NCBI GenBank assembly: GCA_021816545.1 | Contig: JAKAXP010000044.1 | Coordinates: forward strand, 1 to 12,881 | Length of the DNA: 12,881 bases | Source: Bacteroidota bacterium | GTDB lineage: Bacteria > Bacteroidota > Bacteroidia > Bacteroidales > VadinHA17 | Reading direction: 5' to 3' | Part shown: one piece after another, positions 1 to 7,511 of the stretch | Layout: each line of letters begins with the position of its first letter | How positions within the stretch are numbered: the stretch's first letter is position 1 | Program-made: the position numbers and the translations under genes | Notes under the pieces: generated by a model | The model's input: only the letters and a program-made list of their open reading frames with translations | Told to the model about the DNA's origin: nothing | Database searches by the model: none

Positions 1-894
1 CTTGGTGTGCAGCGAGAACTGTGCCTTAAGGTCAGCCGGAACTGTCATACCGGGAACCACCCTTATGTCAAACAATCCTTCATCATAAAGTAATTGCCTC
101 ATCATGTCCCAGCTGTCTGCCCAGGCGATCCTGAAGCGGTACTTCAGGGTCTCCTGGCCGGTGCTGCCCCCAATTGTAACTGAGGTGTTGGGTTGTCTCC
201 AGGTGCCGCTCTCCACACCGGCGGCTGCCACTGCCGAGTGCATGTAAACCCTGTAGCCTCCCCTGCCGCCGTCGAAATACTCGAGTTCTGTCCCTTCACC
301 GGGAAGGATCATCAGGTACGGCGGTTCACCCGACGGACGGGTAAAATACAGGAACGATCCGTTACCGGAGATGAAGTGATGCTTCGTGAAGCTCCTCTCA
401 AAAATTGTGTCAGGATTTTCACTGTGTGCTATGCTCCATGGCAGGTAAATGGCGAGATCACCTATCTCAACCTCTTTCCCGTCACGCGCTCCGATCTCAA
501 TTTCCCAGTCAAGTCCATTCCCGGCCAGGGAGAAACTCTGCTTCAGGGTGACGGGATCAGTACCCACCCCTGATGCAAGAATCATTTTGTTCCCGTCGGC
601 TGTAAGCTTACTCTGCCTGTTGTCAGGCATCTCAACCCAGCTACCGTTGCCGGTTCTGTACACTATCTTAAGTCTCCCCCACGGGGCGCGTCTGCTTACA
701 ATATCAGCCCCGTAGCGGTCAAGCGGATCGGTAACCGATGCCAGCCCTTCAGGGGTGACAATGGCCTTCATCCTTTCGCTCTGAAGTACCTTCGATGTCG
801 TCACATCCTGGCCATATACCGCCCGGCCTGCTCCGCAGAAGACAAGCATTGAAAAGATGATCAGACCCTGAACCAAGGTTTTACTTCCGGTCAT
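1..894 (-). CDS. DUF5695-like exported protein, N-terminal 298 residues (runs off left edge)
   Basis: The frame is open from an ATG at 894 down to base 1 with no stop, so the C-terminal part lies outside the window. The first ~28 residues are a Sec-type signal peptide (hydrophobic LVQGLIIFSMLVF, then small residues and a likely cut near VYG/QD). Cys20 follows Phe, so a lipobox is unlikely. The rest looks like a beta-rich domain, with segments such as VEIGDLAIYLPW and, near the edge, LYDEGLFDIRVVPGMTVPAD, which I associate with the DUF5695 family of large Bacteroidetes proteins. That assignment is from memory, not a search. The gene starts one base after the stop of the GH127 gene (TGA-T-ATG), so it is almost certainly co-transcribed and perhaps translationally coupled. 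Its function is unknown. Context suggests periplasmic or surface processing of an arabinose-containing glycan, and DUF5695 proteins could be unrecognised glycoside hydrolases. Confidence 0.6.
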   Translation of the reverse strand, partial: MTGSKTLVQGLIIFSMLVFCGAGRAVYGQDVTTSKVLQSERMKAIVTPEGLASVTDPLDRYGADIVSRRAPWGRLKIVYRTGNGSWVEMPDNRQSKLTADGNKMILASGVGTDPVTLKQSFSLAGNGLDWEIEIGARDGKEVEIGDLAIYLPWSIAHSENPDTIFERSFTKHHFISGNGSFLYFTRPSGEPPYLMILPGEGTELEYFDGGRGGYRVYMHSAVAAAGVESGTWRQPNTSVTIGGSTGQETLKYRFRIAWADSWDMMRQLLYDEGLFDIRVVPGMTVPADLKAQFSLHTK

Positions 895-895
895 A

Positions 896-3631
896 TCAGT
901 TTGCGGTTTTGTTTATCCATACAACCGAAGTGGGAGTCCAGTCCCTTGCCTGTTCACCTTCCCTGGGAGCTGTTGTGCCAATAACCCTGTTCAGTCTCAG
1001 GTAGTTGGGAATAGCAATTAGGTCTGTCCCGTCATTCCATTTGCCCTTTATAGTCATGATACCTCCGAACATGTCACTGCGCCATTCAGCTGTGAAGGGA
1101 GCATCACCTGCTGGCTTCTCAATATCTGGCTGGTCAGCCTTCTCCACATTGTATATCATGGGGCCGTACCTGAGAGCTATCTTCCCCCTGTCAGCCTCAA
1201 TCCGTTCGTCAGCAACAATAGTCTGCACTTCCATCGGGATGACAAATGAGATCACATCACCTTTCTGCCAATCCCTGGTGATCGGAACATATCCCCTGTC
1301 AGTCTGGAGGGTGACAGCCTCACCGTTGACTGTAAGTGCGCTGATTGAATTCAGCTCAGGCGTTGAAGCATAAAGGTCACTGGTCTTCCTGTCGGGTACC
1401 CTGACCCAGACGGTGAATTTCTTTGTCTCAGCCGGATTAACAGTAATTGAGACATCTCCCTTCCACGGGTAATCAGTCTTCTGTACCATCTCCACATTTG
1501 TGCCGGCCACTTTCTCCACATTGATTGTGCTGCCTATGAACAGGTTCACATAGATGCCGTCATCACTCTTTACATAGGTCCACGTGGGGATCATCAGCAG
1601 TGTTCTGGGTATATTGCCTACACAGCAGGGGCACACATGCCAGTCTGATCGCAGGTGGTTTGAAGACAGCGGGTTAGTATAGAAGAAGTTCTTCCCTGCA
1701 AAGTCAATTGATCCCAGAAGGGCATTGTAAATAGTCTCCTCATACAGATCAGCATATTTTGCATCGTGATAGGCAATGTTCATCTTGTGCTGGAAAAAAA
1801 TCAGCCCGCAGCTTGAGCATGATTCGCAGTAGGCATTGTTACCAAGCGAATAGTTGCCGCCGAAGCCCTCTGAGGTCTCACCGCTGCCGACACCGCCGGT
1901 CACATAGTATTTTTTATTAACCATATTGTCCCATAAAGACATCACGGCGCTCTGGTAGTCGGTGTCACCTGTTTCAGCGGCAACGTCTGCCATTCCTGAA
2001 TAGTTGTAGACTGCCCTGACCGCATGGCCGACAGCTTCATACTGCTGCTGCACAGGCACATGGCTCTGGTCATACTCTGAACCGTCCTTGCGGCTGTCAA
2101 GCAGGAACTTGGCAAGGGCTATGTAGCTGTCACCGCGTCCGTTGCCTTCCATGTCATTCACAAACCGGCCGAAGCGGACCAGCGCCTGTTCCATCTCCTG
2201 GTGACCGTCAAACCACTCTTTCTTGCCGGGACCGATATTTGCCACCCAGCAATCTGCCAGTTTCTTTGCACCTTCATAAAGCCTTGTGTCACTCCCCTCG
2301 GTGAGGGTATAGTGGTTTATTGCAGACTCGATAAAGTATCCTGCCACATAGCCTTCATGATTTCCCCTTGTCTCGGGAGCCCATCTCTCCTTCCACCTGG
2401 TGGTGTCACGGAGGGTAAATGCAGTCTGAAGGTACCCGTCAGGTTCCTGGGCTGCGAGAATTATGGGTATCCACTTTTCGAGGGTCTTCCTCATCTTTTC
2501 CTGTGCTGCAATGATCTCTTTGTCGCCCTGCGGGTCAACCATCAGTGCAATGCACATCGATTCAACAGTCTGGTGCACCCATGCATTCGAGAAGACATAC
2601 CCGAGATGCTTTCCGTGCGGTTCACCGCGAAGCGCCTTCGCAGCCTCGATAAAGTTGTCAAGCCCTCCCTGACCCCTTTCAAGACCTGTTCTCTCGATCA
2701 TTGCGATGCAATGAGGTATCCAGTCAACAATCAGAGCCTTAGCCCTGTCATTCCAGAGTGGATTGTCAATCTTGTAGCGGCGGGTGTAAACGACATCCAG
2801 CCTCTTCTCCTCGGGAGGATTGACAACAGTGACCTTCAGTGAAGAAGATGATTTCATCTTCCCTGCCTGTGATGATAATGTAAGAACATAGTCACCGGGA
2901 ACAGTAAACGTGGCGGTGGTGGTGTCACTCTTTGCATTCTCGAAGGTTACAGCCCCTGGCCCTTCAGCAGTCCAGAGTGTTTTCTTCAGCGGATCAACAC
3001 TCTTGATCAGGCCGGTCAGGTATGTCCTGCCGCCTGTTACAACCATACGGTCGCCGCCGGCTTTAATAACCGGTGCTACTGCCGGTGCGTTCTCGGGCTT
3101 GAAGACCTGCCACTCGAGTACCGGAGAGAGAAAACGGGCTACAGAATCAACCTCAAGGAGAATTCTGGATGTTGTAACTCCGGTGAAGGTAGTGTGGTTG
3201 AACTTATCATTTTCAAGTCCGAGACCAGAAGCATTCTCCACATCGACATATTCATCCCCGTTCCAGTACTTGAACCTGTAGGCCTGTGGCAGCTTCACAA
3301 AGCTCTCATAGTCATACAGGAAGACGGCAGCCTCATCTATCTGCACCGGCTGCTCCCATACATACTCGTAGCGCATCACATTCAGTGCCTGCTGACGTTG
3401 CTGCGGCCTGTTGGGATTGTTCATCCAGCGTCTCATGTCGCTGTTCACACTGTCAGGAATAAGCCCGTCATTGAGCTCTTTGATCTCCCTCTGGCCGCCG
3501 CGGGTAACCTGTCCGCCTTTTGCCAGCACTGCAAGATTGTCCTTGCCGGAACCGCCGGTGGCACAAGACGGGATCATGATGACCGCCAGGAGAGCGGCGG
3601 CCATGATCGGGATGATTCTGTTTTTTCTCAT
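896..3631 (-). CDS. GH127-type (DUF1680) beta-L-arabinofuranosidase lipoprotein with discoidin-like and PKD-like domains
   Basis: Predicted retaining exo-enzyme releasing beta-linked L-arabinofuranose. Residue numbers count from the ATG at 3631 (911 residues). A TTG six codons upstream is also in frame, but the ATG sits after AAGGGA and directly before the signal, so I prefer it. The signal peptide ends in a lipobox-like IPSC with Cys23. Residues ~25-177 are a discoidin-like domain related to those in the two upstream lipoproteins. Residues ~178-275 are a PKD/Ig-like linker (GPGAVTFENA, PGDYVLTLSS). The catalytic alpha/alpha barrel follows, then a C-terminal beta domain. By comparison with the characterised enzyme HypBA1, the zinc-thiolate site is recognisable: Glu588 (SEGF, acid/base), Glu603 and Cys605 (YCESC), nucleophile Cys669 and ligand Cys670 (CPCC). 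GH146 is the main alternative family within DUF1680. Extra cysteines (602, 608, 667) surround the site. The gene begins 37 bases after the GH51 stop and abuts the DUF5695-like gene. Confidence 0.88.
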   Translation of the reverse strand: MRKNRIIPIMAAALLAVIMIPSCATGGSGKDNLAVLAKGGQVTRGGQREIKELNDGLIPDSVNSDMRRWMNNPNRPQQRQQALNVMRYEYVWEQPVQIDEAAVFLYDYESFVKLPQAYRFKYWNGDEYVDVENASGLGLENDKFNHTTFTGVTTSRILLEVDSVARFLSPVLEWQVFKPENAPAVAPVIKAGGDRMVVTGGRTYLTGLIKSVDPLKKTLWTAEGPGAVTFENAKSDTTTATFTVPGDYVLTLSSQAGKMKSSSSLKVTVVNPPEEKRLDVVYTRRYKIDNPLWNDRAKALIVDWIPHCIAMIERTGLERGQGGLDNFIEAAKALRGEPHGKHLGYVFSNAWVHQTVESMCIALMVDPQGDKEIIAAQEKMRKTLEKWIPIILAAQEPDGYLQTAFTLRDTTRWKERWAPETRGNHEGYVAGYFIESAINHYTLTEGSDTRLYEGAKKLADCWVANIGPGKKEWFDGHQEMEQALVRFGRFVNDMEGNGRGDSYIALAKFLLDSRKDGSEYDQSHVPVQQQYEAVGHAVRAVYNYSGMADVAAETGDTDYQSAVMSLWDNMVNKKYYVTGGVGSGETSEGFGGNYSLGNNAYCESCSSCGLIFFQHKMNIAYHDAKYADLYEETIYNALLGSIDFAGKNFFYTNPLSSNHLRSDWHVCPCCVGNIPRTLLMIPTWTYVKSDDGIYVNLFIGSTINVEKVAGTNVEMVQKTDYPWKGDVSITVNPAETKKFTVWVRVPDRKTSDLYASTPELNSISALTVNGEAVTLQTDRGYVPITRDWQKGDVISFVIPMEVQTIVADERIEADRGKIALRYGPMIYNVEKADQPDIEKPAGDAPFTAEWRSDMFGGIMTIKGKWNDGTDLIAIPNYLRLNRVIGTTAPREGEQARDWTPTSVVWINKTAN

Positions 3632-3668
3632 TTCCCTTGTTTTAAGCAATTATTCAATAATGATTCAT

Positions 3669-6008
3669 TCAGTCATTCAGGTTGAATACAAACAGGTTGA
3701 TGCTTGCCGGCCCCACAGTGATCTCCTTAAGAGAAGGAACCGGTGCAGGACCGACAATCTTCACATTTTCAGGCCTGCCTGGCTCGTTGGTGGCCATGTC
3801 ATCAGGTGCCGTTACCTGCCATAATTCACCCTCACCGGAAACAGTGCCGTTTAGCAGGGTGACCGGTATCTTCACCTCATCCCAGGTGGCATTTACAACA
3901 GAGATTGTAAGCTTTTTGCCTTCACTGTCAAGGGTTGCAGCAATGTCAACCGGCCTTGTTTCACCGCTGATCGCAACCGGGACGGTGCCGAAATGCTGCC
4001 GGTAAAGCTTGAGAACCTGCCCGGTGGCGTCAAACACTGAGCTGGTTGTGTTTGTCTTGATGCAACCTATTACGTTTACTGTCTGGGCGTAGTTTGCCAT
4101 GAAGACCATGTCACTCTGCCTTGAGTATTCGTTCAGGCCGGCTGCTATTCCCAATGCATCGCGCATGAAATAGCGGGTACCCAGCTCGCCGTAGATATGG
4201 GGGCCATACCAGTAGTTCCACTCATCCATGCAGATCCGGATGTCTTTCCCCTGCAGCTGAGGTATCTCCTTGCGGTACTGTCGGTGGGCCTCAGCCTTTT
4301 CCCTGATTGCATCAGGTATCTGCTTCACATGTGTCATCAGCCCGCCACCGTGCCAGTCCTGGCGGTAGAAATGCTCGCTGATAAGGTCCATACTCTCGGA
4401 GCAGTTTGTAAGCACCATGCGGTCCCAGTCACCAAGCTCGCCCACGGCGATGAGTTTGATGTCCGGATCTACACTCCTCATCGCATCGGCGAAGGCGTTG
4501 TGCTTTTTGACAAAATCATCGGTGGACATGTGTCCCAGTTGCCAATCGCCGTACATCTCGTTGCCGATAGACCACCACTTCACATGCCACGGCTCGGGAT
4601 GGCCGTTGGCGGCCCTGAGTTTCCCCATTGGCGTCTCAGCCGAACCGTTGCAGTATTCAACCTCTTCCCGTGCCTGTTTTGAATCGCCAAGTCCGGCGTT
4701 CACTGCTATGTAAGGCTCAGTGCCCAGAATTTTGCAGAAGGTCATGAACTCATGGAGGCCAACATCATTGTGTTCAACACCCTGCCATGCCGGGTTCTTT
4801 CGCGGCGGACGCCTGTCGCGGTCACCGATGCCGTCCTTCCAGTCATACCCGCTGACAAAGTTGCCTCCCGGCCACCTGTACACAGGTGCGTTGAGCTCCT
4901 TCAGCAGGGCGATCACGTCTGACCGGAATCCCTCAATATTGTCCGATGGCATCAGGCTGGCAGTGCCTACCCACAGTTTTCCGTTTCCCACCGGCTCGAT
5001 AGCAAGCGTTGCATTGTGATTCAGCTTACCGGAATGAAATTCAACCGGGTAGGAAGCGAAGCTGCTGCCAGGCTTATCTATAGTGACTGTCTGCGACTCC
5101 TCACCCCAGGTCAGGGTGACTTTGACCGCCGTTATGCCGGGAGATGCCTTAAGGACCAAATGGCCGTTATACCCAAGGTCAGGCCTGAGACCGAGTCCCG
5201 ACTGCTGCATCACTGCAGCACCGGAGCCGTCAACTGCCAGTACCGGGGTCTTGTCTCCGGTGAACGGGGCAACCCTGTCAACTGAAAAGAGATCACGCTT
5301 TCCCCTCACCTGCCACGGCGACTCCCTGTCGCCGGGAGTGTACCAGAACTTGCGGTCATCAAGCATCTCAGCCCAGATGCCTCCGTAGATGCACCTCCCG
5401 AGATGTTCAATGAACTGCCCATAGATATACTCAGACATCGGTTCCTTCCTGTCAGCAAGGTCAATGCTGACTGCCGTGTTCAGGGTTTCTGAAGAAACCA
5501 GTTCCAGCGACATGTCATCAAACCATGCTCTTCCTGAAGCAGGACCGTCAATGCCAAGGAGGCATGAGAGAACGAACGAGTCGTCGTTCCCTGTCTTAAC
5601 TAACAGCTCAACCATTGTCCAGTCATTGGTGCCAGAAAGCCCGGTATATTCAGCTTCAACTCCGTCAAACCTGAATCCGGCCCCCTTCCCGCTGCGGGCC
5701 TCGACATCTTCTGTCTTAACCCACCCGGTAAATCTGTACTCAGACCATGGTTTCAGCTGCACCTTTGTCATCCATCTACCCCCTGCCGGCCTGGTGCTGT
5801 TGAGCATCAGGCTACGCTTACCCTGATGGGATTCGTAGTCATAGAAGGCGATCATGCCGCCCCGTTGTGTCTCGGCATTCCAGCCGGTCACGGTTGAACC
5901 TGTCCCTTCCTCTGCCGAGGGATTGGGAATGATGCTGACCTGTCCCCTGTTTGCTGTGCAGGAGGTGATGATCAGCGCTGCTGCAAGAATGATCTGTAGT
6001 TTTCTCAT
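3669..6008 (-). CDS. GH51 alpha-L-arabinofuranosidase lipoprotein with N-terminal CBM-like domain
   Basis: A 779-residue retaining alpha-L-arabinofuranosidase that would remove alpha-linked arabinofuranose side chains. The N-terminus is a lipoprotein signal with lipobox ITSC and Cys17, so a membrane-anchored enzyme is expected. Residues ~24-170 form a jelly-roll CBM-like domain (NPSAEEG at its start, WFDDMSLELV at its end), of the kind often found ahead of Bacteroidetes GH51 enzymes. The catalytic region starts near residue 178 (EYIYGQFIEHLGRCIYGG) and contains YRWPGGNFVSGYDWKDGIG. The acid/base is Glu484 in WWSIGNE and the nucleophile is Glu596 in CMDEWNYW, both intact. The spacing of 112 residues suits clan GH-A. 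A C-terminal beta-sandwich follows. A beta-rich stretch between the first catalytic strand and the PGGNF motif (about residues 235-350) is probably the usual internal insert of long GH51 proteins. The gene is the first enzyme after a stem-loop that separates it from the binding and transport genes. Confidence 0.93.
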   Translation of the reverse strand: MRKLQIILAAALIITSCTANRGQVSIIPNPSAEEGTGSTVTGWNAETQRGGMIAFYDYESHQGKRSLMLNSTRPAGGRWMTKVQLKPWSEYRFTGWVKTEDVEARSGKGAGFRFDGVEAEYTGLSGTNDWTMVELLVKTGNDDSFVLSCLLGIDGPASGRAWFDDMSLELVSSETLNTAVSIDLADRKEPMSEYIYGQFIEHLGRCIYGGIWAEMLDDRKFWYTPGDRESPWQVRGKRDLFSVDRVAPFTGDKTPVLAVDGSGAAVMQQSGLGLRPDLGYNGHLVLKASPGITAVKVTLTWGEESQTVTIDKPGSSFASYPVEFHSGKLNHNATLAIEPVGNGKLWVGTASLMPSDNIEGFRSDVIALLKELNAPVYRWPGGNFVSGYDWKDGIGDRDRRPPRKNPAWQGVEHNDVGLHEFMTFCKILGTEPYIAVNAGLGDSKQAREEVEYCNGSAETPMGKLRAANGHPEPWHVKWWSIGNEMYGDWQLGHMSTDDFVKKHNAFADAMRSVDPDIKLIAVGELGDWDRMVLTNCSESMDLISEHFYRQDWHGGGLMTHVKQIPDAIREKAEAHRQYRKEIPQLQGKDIRICMDEWNYWYGPHIYGELGTRYFMRDALGIAAGLNEYSRQSDMVFMANYAQTVNVIGCIKTNTTSSVFDATGQVLKLYRQHFGTVPVAISGETRPVDIAATLDSEGKKLTISVVNATWDEVKIPVTLLNGTVSGEGELWQVTAPDDMATNEPGRPENVKIVGPAPVPSLKEITVGPASINLFVFNLND

Positions 6009-6046
6009 CCCGGATTGCTAAAATTTGTTAATTAACTAATATATAA

Positions 6047-6080
6047 AAGTAAAAGGCCGGTAAAAAGCGGCCTTTTACTT
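6047..6080 (-). terminator. Strong stem-loop with T-rich tail between binding-protein and enzyme genes
   Basis: A perfect 13-bp inverted repeat (arms 6047-6059 and 6068-6080, loop of 8) lies between the DUF1735-type gene and the GH51 gene. On the minus strand the 3' arm ends in CTTTTACTT and runs on into TTATATAT, so it looks like an intrinsic terminator. It is nearly symmetrical and could also fold on the plus strand. The downstream genes share its direction, and I see no convincing Bacteroidetes -7 TAnnTTTG promoter between it and the GH51 start. I therefore read it as a partial terminator or mRNA-processing/stability hairpin. It would let the transport and binding genes be expressed above the enzymes, as is often seen in Sus-like operons. 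Structure is seen in the sequence; the expression effect is inferred. Confidence 0.8.
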
Positions 6081-6107
6081 CCAAACTAAAACCCAAAATC
6101 CATACAA

Positions 6108-7475
6108 CTACCTTCTCCACTCATTGACCCCGTCTCTTATACGGTTACGCCATACAAGCTTTGAACTTGCATTTGTATAATAGGTGGCCTCTTCATAGAT
6201 AACCTTGTAGTTCAGTGTCATTGTGCTTGTTGCCGGATCCCATGTGTTGGCGCCGTTTGGCAGCACATCGGCTATCGGCCTCTCCTCAGGCGTCATCGGG
6301 TCACCGATACCCATCACCTGCCACTCGGATATACCGACTGATTCTGATGAGTTGATGAAATAGATCCTGATAGAATTGGTGGTAACTTCATCAAACCTTG
6401 TGACGTTGAATTTATCAGGCTCAACCCCGTAGCCAACCGGATTCGGTACTACCTCCCAGGTATTCGTTGACATGTTGAGATACTCAACGCGCTGATCAGT
6501 CGGGAAGAGCAGACCACCCTCGTCACTCCACCAGAATATATTGGATGCAGATATCCTGTATGGTCTTGCAAATGTATACTGTATCCATCCCCAGTCATTG
6601 GCACTGTTCCAGTTACCGAACTTCGGATATGTGTAATCATTCACTGACTTTGCCGGGACCTTGCCGTCATTGACAGCTGAGAGTGTCTCCCATCCAGATA
6701 CATAGTCAGTTGTGACTGTTGGCGGAAACTCTGTTGCCAGGTTAACCATTGTAGGCGGAGGATTGGGAAGCTTCCGCCATGTAACGGTATTATCCGGATG
6801 AATCCTGTAATTCATTGTGTAACCGGCTCCGTAAAGATGCAGTATACCGTTTGCAGAAACGGAATCACGTGAGATTGACTGGGCCGAGATCACACTTGTC
6901 ATTGAGCCGCTGCTCATCTGCGCACCTGTCTCATCAAAGGTTGTATATGTGCCTGTGTGATTGTAGAAGCCCTCGACCCTTGTAATGTACTTGATAACCA
7001 AAATCTTGGTATCATGATCAGCATTTATGCTGTCAGCCGTGGTCTGGGTCAGCCTGATCGGAATCGCGTAGTGGTAGTTGATTGCATCAGGATCATTAAG
7101 GAACCTGACCGAATCAAGTGTCACCGTCAGCCTGCCGATGTACTCCCCGGCGGGAATGATCATCTGGTTGATGTCGCTGAGCGTGTAGTAGTTCGTCGGC
7201 ATCAGCTCATATGATGTGCCTGCCAGCAGTGAGGGATCAATAGTGTAGCGAACTATCCGCTCCTCCTTGTTCTCAAGAACCCCGGCAAGATATACACCTA
7301 TATCAAGCTTGAGTCCTTCACCCACGACCACCGTCCTTCCCAGCTCACCGGCAGTGCTGAGACCGCCGGTGGCCGTTGAAAAGGCAACAGTGGTGTAAGG
7401 ATAGTCTGTTCTGAAGTCTTCGTAACAACCTGTCAGAACGACTGCCATTATCAGTATTGCAAATATCTTTTTCAT
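6108..7475 (-). CDS. DUF1735/DUF4361-type surface glycan-binding lipoprotein with inserted discoidin-like module
   Basis: A 455-residue lipoprotein (MKKIFAILIMAVVLTGC, lipobox LTGC, Cys17) with an acidic stretch YEDF right after the cysteine, as in Bacteroidetes surface-export signals. Residues ~28-160 match the DUF1735 pattern of PUL binding proteins (PSLLAGTSYELMPTNYYTLS, then IIPAGEYIGRLTVTLD). Residues ~167-240 and ~390-455 together look like a DUF4361 domain, ending in ATYYTNASSKLVWRNR. Between them, residues ~243-389 form a discoidin-like (F5/8 type C-like) module with SAVNDG, GNWNSANDWGWIQY and SVGISEWQV. The position right after SusD fits a SusE-like or SGBP role: non-enzymatic capture of glycan at the cell surface. 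Ligand specificity cannot be read from sequence. The gene starts 36 bases after the SusD stop, with AAAAAAGGAAAT just before the ATG serving as a weak ribosome binding site. Confidence 0.82.
   Translation of the reverse strand: MKKIFAILIMAVVLTGCYEDFRTDYPYTTVAFSTATGGLSTAGELGRTVVVGEGLKLDIGVYLAGVLENKEERIVRYTIDPSLLAGTSYELMPTNYYTLSDINQMIIPAGEYIGRLTVTLDSVRFLNDPDAINYHYAIPIRLTQTTADSINADHDTKILVIKYITRVEGFYNHTGTYTTFDETGAQMSSGSMTSVISAQSISRDSVSANGILHLYGAGYTMNYRIHPDNTVTWRKLPNPPPTMVNLATEFPPTVTTDYVSGWETLSAVNDGKVPAKSVNDYTYPKFGNWNSANDWGWIQYTFARPYRISASNIFWWSDEGGLLFPTDQRVEYLNMSTNTWEVVPNPVGYGVEPDKFNVTRFDEVTTNSIRIYFINSSESVGISEWQVMGIGDPMTPEERPIADVLPNGANTWDPATSTMTLNYKVIYEEATYYTNASSKLVWRNRIRDGVNEWRR
6309..6749 (-). 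repeat. Discoidin-like module, copy B (inside DUF4361 protein)
   Basis: This segment encodes one of two closely related discoidin-like modules (about 147 residues, residues ~243-389 of the host protein). Shared landmarks with copy A, in order, are NLA, TDY, SAVNDG, KFGNWNS-NDWGWIQY, an FWW/YWF-type hydrophobic strand, GGLL-P, NP-GY, a VTT strand, and SESVG-I/S-EW at the end. DNA similarity persists: 36 of 40 bases match by eye between 6579-6618 and 7911-7950. Boundaries are approximate. Confidence 0.8.
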
Positions 7476-7511
7476 ATTTCCTTTTTTATCTTCTCCGTTA
7501 GGAAAGAAATT

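Noticed and set aside
2201..2842. Long plus-strand open frame (213 codons) opposite the GH127 gene
   Set aside because: It lies wholly within a strongly supported minus-strand enzyme gene, has no recognisable domain and is a codon-use shadow. The same applies to the other plus-strand open frames, including those at 193-573 opposite the DUF5695-like gene.
3632..3649. TTG start extending the GH127 protein by six residues
   Set aside because: An ATG at 3631 has a better-placed purine-rich site and starts immediately before the basic signal-peptide region, so the extension is unlikely to be used.
3642..3660. Small AT-rich inverted repeat (ATTATTCAATAAT) between GH51 and GH127 genes
   Set aside because: The arms are only six A/T bases with a one-base centre, too short and weak for a terminator, and expected by chance in AT-rich spacer sequence.
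6009..6046. Possible promoter in the AT-rich spacer before the GH51 gene
   Set aside because: No Bacteroidetes -7 TAnnTTTG element with a matching -33 TTTG was found. The TTAATTAA-like sequence alone is not enough.
7476..7511. Possible regulatory element between the SusD-like and DUF1735-type genes
   Set aside because: The 36-base gap holds only a weak ribosome binding site (AAAAAAGGAAAT) and no repeat or stem-loop.
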